DNA from: Closterium sp. Naga37s-1
Taxonomy: Eukaryota > Streptophyta > Zygnematophyceae > Desmidiales > Closteriaceae
DNA: 64,000 nt
Direction of reading: 5' to 3'
Assembly: GCA_947471745.1 (NCBI GenBank)
Contig: CANJKZ010000068.1
Location: 2,213,001-2,277,000 of the forward strand
Of the stretch, positions 58,100 through 64,000 are shown piece after piece. The notes below the pieces were generated by a model. That model was not told where the DNA came from. It did no database searches and was given only the letters and a program-made list of their open reading frames with translations. How positions within the stretch are numbered: the first letter of the stretch is position 1; each line of letters starts with the position of its first letter. The position numbers and the translations under genes are program-made.

Positions 58100-58510
58100 T
58101 GGCGCGGGCAGCAGGGCGCGGGCTGCAGCAGGGCGCGACGCGCGGGCTGCAGCAGAGCGCGACGCGCGGGGCAGCAGGGCGCGACACGCGGGCTGCAGCA
58201 GAGCGCGACGCGCGGGGTAGCAGAGCACGACACGCGGGCTGCCGTATAACGCAACGCGCAGGGCAGCAGGGCGTGACGTGCAGGCTGCAGTAGGGCGCGA
58301 TGCGCAGAGCAGTAGAGCGCGACGCGCGGGCTGCAGCAGGGCGCGACGCGTAGGGCAGGGCGTGCGCGGGGCTGTGCGACGCGGGGCAGCGCGATGCGGG
58401 GCAGGGCAGGGCGTGCGCGGGGCAGCGCGACGCGGGGCAGGGCAGGGCGTGCGCGGGGCAGCGCGACGCGGGGCAGGGCAGGGCAGGGCGCGCGCTGACG
58501 GCGCAGTGCA
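58100..58510 (-). repeat. Element M leader: GC-rich tandem array
   Basis: First CGCGACGCGCGGGCTGCAGC-type units of about 24 bp, the same motif as in element A. Then CGGGGCAGCGCGACGCGGGG-type units toward the LTR. Confidence 0.87.
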
Positions 58511-58606
58511 GGGCAGGGCGTAGGGTAACACAGTAACCGCAGTCGGTCACTAGGTAATGGTGGGCCCGAAATAAAACGGTCCTACAGACCTACTGCTCTG
58601 AAACCA

Positions 58607-58743
58607 TGTCAGAAAATAACACGCAGGAATGATTGCATTGACATCAAACTGAGTATAAGTGCTAACCCTAATGGGTTGTACCCCATATACAGTAGGCTAC
58701 CCCACTATAGCCTACACAACATAAGCAGCATTATAGTTTGACA
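58607..58743 (-). repeat. Element M, 5' LTR (137 bp)
   Basis: TGTCAGAAAATAAC to TATAGTTTGACA, with the primer site next to it on the element side. No partner LTR is present. Confidence 0.87.
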
Positions 58744-60602
58744 GGGGAGACTAACGAGGGAGTGGTGGAAGGTCGCCGTAAGAAATCGACGCCTGTAAGG
58801 GCAACAGGCTTGGTGGGTGGGTTGGAGTTAGGGCCATCGCCTGTGGGTGACGACGCCATGGACGCGCAGCTCGGCCGAGCGTGCCGAGCTTGAGTGGGTA
58901 GGAGACTACTGCAGCGTGCCGAGCTAGAGAGAGGAAGACAGCAGGGGAACGTCCCTTCATGCAGAGGAAAACGTTGAGTTCAGGAAGGAAAAGAATAAAA
59001 TGAGGGACTAGAAGGGGGTACCCCCCATCCAGAGCTGCCATGGAGAGGCATCTTGGTCCACCCCTTTCTCACTCTGGCCGTCTTTCCTGGCAAGATGACA
59101 AGACCCCCGCCCCACTACAACCCGCTGCGTGGTGACATAAACCCTGCCTCCAGTGGTGTGCTGTCAGTCTTCTTATTGGGCGGTCATGAACAATGTGTTT
59201 GGAGGTGTCGCTGTGATAGGTTCCAGTGAGGCAAAACACTTCGGCGCGCACAACAAATCTGTACAGTGCATGGGAAAACACGAAGTGTGTGGGTGAGGTT
59301 TCGCGAATCACTAGAAGGTACAGTCTGTACATGCGTACCCCCCCCCCCCCCCCCCCGTCAGTCAAGTCTGTTTCAGTGTGACTCACGAAACTATACTGAT
59401 TCGTCAGTGTTACTTGTACAGCAACACGCAAAGTTTAGACTGAAATTTCATTGCAGAAATGAAGAATATGCTGAATTCACAGGGAAAACGAAAACAAAAC
59501 CTACAAAATCAGCCTAATCAGTATCTTTGAAGTTGATAACTCAGGGCCTGCATTGGTTCCGCATGCTCCTCCTCATTCCCTCTTCCTTGCTTCTTGCCCT
59601 TGTCATACTTTTCTCCACGTGCCCTGTCTTCTCCGCAGCCTGCACATGTTGCATCTCCTCCTATCCTTAGCTTTCTCTATGTCCGTATGCTTTAACCACT
59701 CAACCCCATCGATAGGCTTCTCTTAGTGGCTAACTATGCTCGGGAATTTGGCAAACTTGGCTCCAGTATGACGAGAAAACAAACAAACAAGCAAGGAGTT
59801 AATGGTGAGCTAGCTGCCTATGTACAACAAGAACCTCCACTAGCCGCTAACCCACTGCAGAGGGCGTGGCGTGAGGCCTGAACCTGCAGGCACGCAAGCA
59901 ACAAACGCACGCAAACATCCGACATGCACTCTATCTGAACCGTAAGATCAGCCCACATATGTACAGGGGTAATCCCCACCGTCCCTCCCATGATGCTCAA
60001 CCTCACTGCTTGATAGCTCCTCTCTCTCCCAACTTCACGTGAAACCCCATCTGTTGAATGCCATCACTGTACACGCGCTGCGCCTGCGTTGCTCGCTACT
60101 CAACCTTTGTTACATCCTTGCTGTAACACTCCAGCTGTCGCCCCTGAATGTTCGCTATTGCTCCGCTATGTACCCTCTCGATATGAAAATCCTCGTATAC
60201 ACCACTTTCGCCTTCTATCACTTGTAACAGAAACAATCTCCTTTCTATTACATGTGACAGCTAACGGATACCATTGGTGCCAACCCCTCCTTCATCATGC
60301 TCCTCCTCTTCCTTCTCTCTTCCCTGCTTCCTACCCTTGTAATCATTTTCTCTAGGTGCCCTGTATTTTCTTTAACATGCACTTGTTGCCTCTCTTCCTA
60401 TCTTTAGCTTTCTCCCTGTCCGTATGCTTTAGCCACTTGCCCCCTTCCGAGACCTGTCTGGTTCCTTCTGCTGGTTTGCAAAAACCTTCTTTATTTTCGC
60501 CCCCATTGCCTTTCGCCACGTTTGTGATGTGGTCCTTCCCTCACTTCCCTCCTCGAATTCCAGCACCAAAACTCCCGAGAACTTCACCTCCTTCACGACC
60601 CA
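58744..60602. other. No recognisable gene; poly-C and a diverged direct repeat
   Basis: Nothing coding is recognised. A C19 run lies at 59338-59356. A diverged direct repeat of about 140 bp, beginning CATGCTCCTCCTC and ending GTCCGTATGCTTTA(A/G)CCACT, occurs at 59562-59700 and 60296-60437. The minus-strand frame 58751-59041 is ordinary in composition but unknown to me. Confidence 0.5.
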
Positions 60603-61340
60603 TCATGTGGCCACTTGGAGTTCTCCAACCCTTGCTCGATGAGGAGTGCCCGTGCCGTTTCTAAAACTTTGCGGTTTGCCCGTTCCGCTATGGTAGATGG
60701 CACTTGGTCCTTCTTCTTGATTGGATACACCCAGGTCACTCTGTCCAATCATCCACAATGGTGAGAAAGTACTTCTCACCACGCTTCCCCAGCACCAGCA
60801 ACGGCCCCACCACATCCATGTGCACTAGCTCAAGGAGCTTCTTACCGCCACCTTCAGTTGCATAAAAGGGGAAGCGTGTGAACTTGCTCAGCATGCAAGT
60901 CTCACACTTGTGAGTGACTGCTGCACTCGTCAGCTTTAGCCCCTTCACTCCTTCCTTTGCAATTGCTGCAGTGCGGGCATAGTTATGTGCCCAAGGATAT
61001 GGTGAGCTGTCATCCCGTTCGTTTCGCCACCCCTTGCTAAAACCTTCAGGTCCTCTATAGCTACAGCATTGCACTCCCCCTGTGAACCATTCTCCTTGCA
61101 CCATGACATCACCGCAGCTGCCACATAGACCTGCATATGTCTCGGCTCTCGTGTAGGTCCCATAACATCCGCTTTCCCGGCTGGCCCGTAAACGTCTTGG
61201 CACCGTTGGTGGAGGTGCTGACCCCGCACTTGGCCACCTTCTTGAGGGAACACTCGCCCCAAACCTTGAAACTCCAAACTCCAAGGCCACCATGGATAGC
61301 TCCAGGGACTTTGACTCGACCAATGTCTAGCAATTTCTTG
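60603..61340 (-). mobile_element. Copia LTR element O, GAG-pre-integrase and integrase start
   Basis: Minus-strand relic with HNYARTAAIAKEGVKGLKLT, then CETCMLSKFTRFPF and LLELVHMDVVGPLLVLGKRG, then EKYFLTIVDDWTE. This is the order GAG-pre-integrase, integrase zinc region and start of the catalytic core in copia. A protease-side stretch may lie near 61100-61320. No LTR, RT or RNase H is seen. Broken, with a few breaks. Confidence 0.82.
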
Positions 61341-61750
61341 TAAGTTGCTGATTTGAAGACTACTTCTGGAATCTACGTGGCAAGGCGCGTCTGGGGTATA
61401 CTTTTTGTGTCTATTCCGTGGACATGTTACCTACCAAGCGTTCGTCAGGCACTTCTGGTTTTGGTCAAGCAACTCCAAGGTTTCATGCAATGATTGTGCT
61501 AAAGGCTCTCATGATCCCGAGAGCGTCCAGGTGGTTTTATCCTTATCATTTCAAATCGCCTCCTATTGGTCTCGACTGCAATGTTGGCTACGTGGCCTCC
61601 GCTTTCAAGCACTTCTGTTTTGGATATCAGCAAGGATTAACAAGGAAGAAGGCAAGGCCTAGATGTCCGCAAAAGGTTTTAAACACATCGGTGCTCAGAG
61701 TTTCTTCATTGTCAGCAAAAGTGCTGCGCTGTTGCTGTCATCATCGCACC

Positions 61751-63157
61751 ATGGGTCGTCCCCCCAAGAAGACTGCTGTTCTCCCCAAGAGCAACACGGC
61801 GGAGCTGCTGGCTAAAGGTCACCAGTCGGAGCCTGCGACGCGGAAGCCACTGCTGAAGGAGACGGTCGGTCCTTTCGCGGATGACACACGGCTGTCGTTG
61901 GAGAAGAAGTTGGCCTCCTTGAGCTTCAAGAACCTGGAGGACAATGCATCGGGGGAGGCATCTAACGCAGAAGGCGGGAAGGGAAAAGAGGCTGAACTCG
62001 AGGCGCCGGCTGCAGACCCTCGCCCAGCATCTGTGGAGGAGGAGGATGAGGACGAAGAAGAGGATGACGGGTTTTTGAGTGACGATCCGGAAGAGCGCCT
62101 GGATCCAGTGCGTGCGGGGGAAATCGCGGCTCTCGCGGGCTACACGCTTACCCTGCTGGTCCCGAAGAAGTTCGTGGATGAGGTGCCGCGCACCATTGAC
62201 ACGGTGAAGGAACTGCTGGTCATCTGGAGGAAGGCCTTGACGGCGCACGCGCAGACATCGACGAAGCTCCAAGTCTTGCTCCCGACTTACCTGTCGAAGA
62301 AGCGGTTTGGGAGGCTGCGGATGCGAACTACGCCTGGTGCCGACGTGTGGAGCACATGTGTGCGGATGGGAAGACAAAACTGACTCTGAGTTGGCAACAT
62401 CCGGAGAATCCGCTGTACATCAAAGAGCGTGCGTAGAATCCGGATGCCATTGACGTACTGCTGAAGGGTATCCGTAAGCTCGTGGTGACGACCCCGCTGG
62501 AGAAGCGTGGACGCCCCCCGTATCTGTCTGGTGCCGCTTTCCACCGCGTGGTGGACCCTGTTACGGGGACTCACACGCACAAGATCAAGGGGTTGGTGAA
62601 AACCCACCCGGGGGATAAGTATCGCTGGTGGCACATGCTTTATGATACAGTCCACCATAAGCAACTGCTTGTTCATTTCCCATCTCTAACGTGCGATTAT
62701 TGCAACGGCATGCATTTCACGAAGCTGCATGATGATAAAGCTGAGGACAGGCAGGAGAATATTGCGAAATGGAACCTGACTCTGCAGCGCATCCATGACA
62801 TCAACGGTAAAGGTTTTGTCGCTAACCTTGTTTTTCAGGCTGTTGGGGTCCGGATCCAGGACGCTAACGGCCGTCTCCATCCCTCCGTGAGCAGCGGCTT
62901 CGCACCTGATCAGTGCGACCACAAAGAAGGTGATGCACAACCCAGCGGTTTCTCTGGTCTCCACAGGTGGCAGTAGGGAAGACTGGATCTGCGTCCAGGA
63001 GTCGTGCGGGAAGGCGCGGGGGTCCAGTTTCGCGCAGGCGTTAGCGCATGTTCGCTCTGTCCAGCACTGTACCGCTCTCCTGAAGGGGGGGGAGGCTACG
63101 CGCGCAAGCAGGGGGAAGGTGAATCTGACGGCGATCTGCAAGGAGTTCGAGCTGTGA
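61751..63157 (+). pseudogene. LINE ORF1 protein, decayed
   Basis: I chose ATG 61751 (MGRPPKKTAVLPKSNTAELL) because a basic start is usual for LINE RNA-binding proteins. The same frame is open from 61418 without any recognised domain. An acidic stretch EEEDEDEEEDDGFLSDDPEE lies about 95-115 residues in. The first frame ends at 62383, but similarity to a continuing protein (EAVWEAADANYAWCRRVEHM) shifts frame near 62280. In that frame a TAG lies at 62434. Farther on come CDYCNGMHFTKLHDDKAED near 62690 and, after another frame change near 62925, a zinc-finger-like WICVQESCGKARGSSFAQAL followed by His and Cys. Two frameshifts and one stop make it a pseudogene. It would coat LINE RNA if intact. Confidence 0.7.
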
Positions 63158-63313
63158 CTGATCTAGCGCCTGTGGGGTCGGCAGGAAGAGTGTGTTTCCG
63201 CTTGATCTGGCTGGGCAACGGCTGTAGCATGAGTAGTTTGCAGTATGAATCGGTGTCCTCACTTGGTTGTACCGAAGCCCGTGGATGCGAAGGGGCTCCT
63301 GTGCAGTGTTATA

Positions 63314-64000
63314 ATGGGTAAGAACACCAACAACATCACATTGTGCGAGGTCAACGTCAATGGCCTCTGGAGCAACGGAAAGAGAAGGAAGAACATGAAA
63401 TGGATCAGGAGAACAGCGAACATCATGGTGTTAACAGATACACGGGTAGGGGAGGATCATAACTTCTGGACACAGCTACGGCCAAAGGCAATGGCAGCCG
63501 TGGCCCCGAGTCAAAAGGCAGGAGGGGTGGCGGTTCTCGCTTTCGCGGAGGGAGTTCGGTTTAAAGACGTAGTAAAACACAGCTCAGGCAGGCTGGTGGG
63601 GGTCACGATCAGCACGGCGTACCTGGAGTTCCGGCTGATCGCGGCTTACCTACCTGCCCAGGCAAGCACGAGGGCAACCTTTCTCACGGATTGCCTTACC
63701 CCTTTCGTGCGGGCGCAGCCGGTGTCGACGCACTTGGTGCTGTTGGGTGATCTTAATCTGGTGGAGGACCCAGAGCTGGACTGGTCGTCGCGCGCGGGCT
63801 CGGCGTCGGAGGATGCGAGGTTGCAGAGGTTCTGGCCGGCGCATGATATGCGCGATGCTTTCCGCGCTCTGCACCCGTCACGGCGGGAGTACACTTTCTG
63901 CACCCGTCGCGAATTGACCGCGCACTTGTCTCGCTGTCGGCGTTGGGGCTGCTAGCGGAGGCAAAGCATGTTTATGTCCTGAAGTCACTCTCGGATCACT
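63314..64000 (+). pseudogene. LINE ORF2, AP-endonuclease domain (partial)
   Basis: The start is MGKNTNNITLCEVNVNGLW at 63314; an in-frame ATG at 63245 is also possible. APE-type endonuclease motifs occur in order: NVNGL, a metal-site region VLTDTRVGEDHN, GGVAVLAF, then LVLLGDLNLVEDPELDW. This domain nicks target DNA to prime reverse transcription. The frame ends at 63955. A shift just before, near 63915, leads into IDRALVSLSALGLLAEAKHV and ends KSLSDH at the window edge, where the last His would be the conserved catalytic one. So at least one frameshift is present in this copy, unless it is an assembly error. RT lies outside the window. Confidence 0.8.

Larger units (their letters stand above)
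56985..58743 (-). mobile_element. Copia LTR element M, 5' part
   Basis: Minus-strand relic of the A/L/N lineage. LTR 58607-58743 (137 bp, TGTCAGAAAATAAC to TATAGTTTGACA); primer site TGGTTTCAGAGCAGTAGGT (58588-58606); GC-rich leader array 58100-58510; gag about 57400-57860, with a knuckle like that of L and a 147-bp internal duplication (units near 57543 and 57690); start of protease about 57000-57250. Everything further 3' is missing, and the cut coincides with element L's LTR, so L probably inserted into M. Broken, with several breaks. Confidence 0.85.
61418..64000 (+). mobile_element. LINE, 5' half (ORF1 and endonuclease), continues beyond window
   Basis: Plus-strand non-LTR retrotransposon with ORF1 (61751 or 61418 to about 63157) and the start of ORF2 (63245 or 63314 onward). 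The APE-type endonuclease domain fills the last 700 bases and the element runs off the right edge. The copy at 25985-28466 shows the complementary 3' half of a LINE; whether they are one family cannot be decided because they do not overlap. The left edge lies just after the copia fragment O. Confidence 0.85.

Noticed and set aside
1-64000. tRNA, rRNA or riboswitch genes
   Set aside because: I saw no cloverleaf arms or rRNA signatures by eye. The tRNA-like matches are primer-binding sites of LTR elements. A tRNAscan or Infernal run would be decisive.

Overview
This window looks like repeat-dense nuclear DNA of a eukaryote of the green lineage. The Ty1/copia proteins, the plant-type tRNA-Met primer sites (TGGTATCAGAGC and variants) and the LINE and hAT types fit a streptophyte alga or plant. 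A charophyte-grade alga is my best guess from the style of the copia proteins, but it is only a guess. I see no rRNA, tRNA or CRISPR array, and no host gene I can name. Almost every recognisable coding stretch belongs to a transposable element. All LTR elements here are fossils: they are broken or truncated.

Layout. 1-1398: copia 3' fragment (minus), almost identical to 7429-8826. 1399-2346: a second copia fragment (plus). 2367-4870: tandem repeats, a poly-C tract and one unrecognised ORF. 5166-6745: decayed transposase-like sequence (minus). 7220-18284: a copia element (A, minus) with both LTRs, split by a younger copia element (B, plus, 11439-15874). 18285-19617: nothing recognised. 19618-24275: two related copia fragments head to head (D minus, E plus). 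24428-25960: hAT transposase remnant. 25985-28466: 5'-truncated LINE with a poly-A tail. 28467-33040: three copia fragments (F, H, G). 33041 to about 42220: Ty3/gypsy element, interrupted by copia element N (35388-41601). 42221-45507: unique DNA, poly-C and two minisatellites. 45508-49378: copia element P, which carries a small TRIM-like element (I, 45669-46858) and a further insert. 49381-50135: a 5' LTR plus primer site (K). 50136-58743: two more copia elements (L, M). 58744-60602: nothing recognised. 60603-61340: copia integrase-side fragment (O). 61418-64000: 5' half of a LINE running off the window.

History. Three insertions keep exact 5-bp target-site duplications: B into A (TGGCG), N into the gypsy gag (GCCAT) and I into an LTR of P (AAACT). 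Element A has an imperfect pair (AGTAG/ACTAG). By-eye LTR divergence gives a relative order: B about 2.4 percent (youngest), N about 4 percent, I about 6 percent, A about 7 percent. The gypsy element predates N.

Themes worth attention. Nearly every copia-type element here has its own GC-rich minisatellite in the leader between primer site and gag. The A/L/M/N lineage carries an unusual gag zinc-knuckle spacing and simple-repeat linkers. A 1.4-kb duplication is far younger than the element it comes from.
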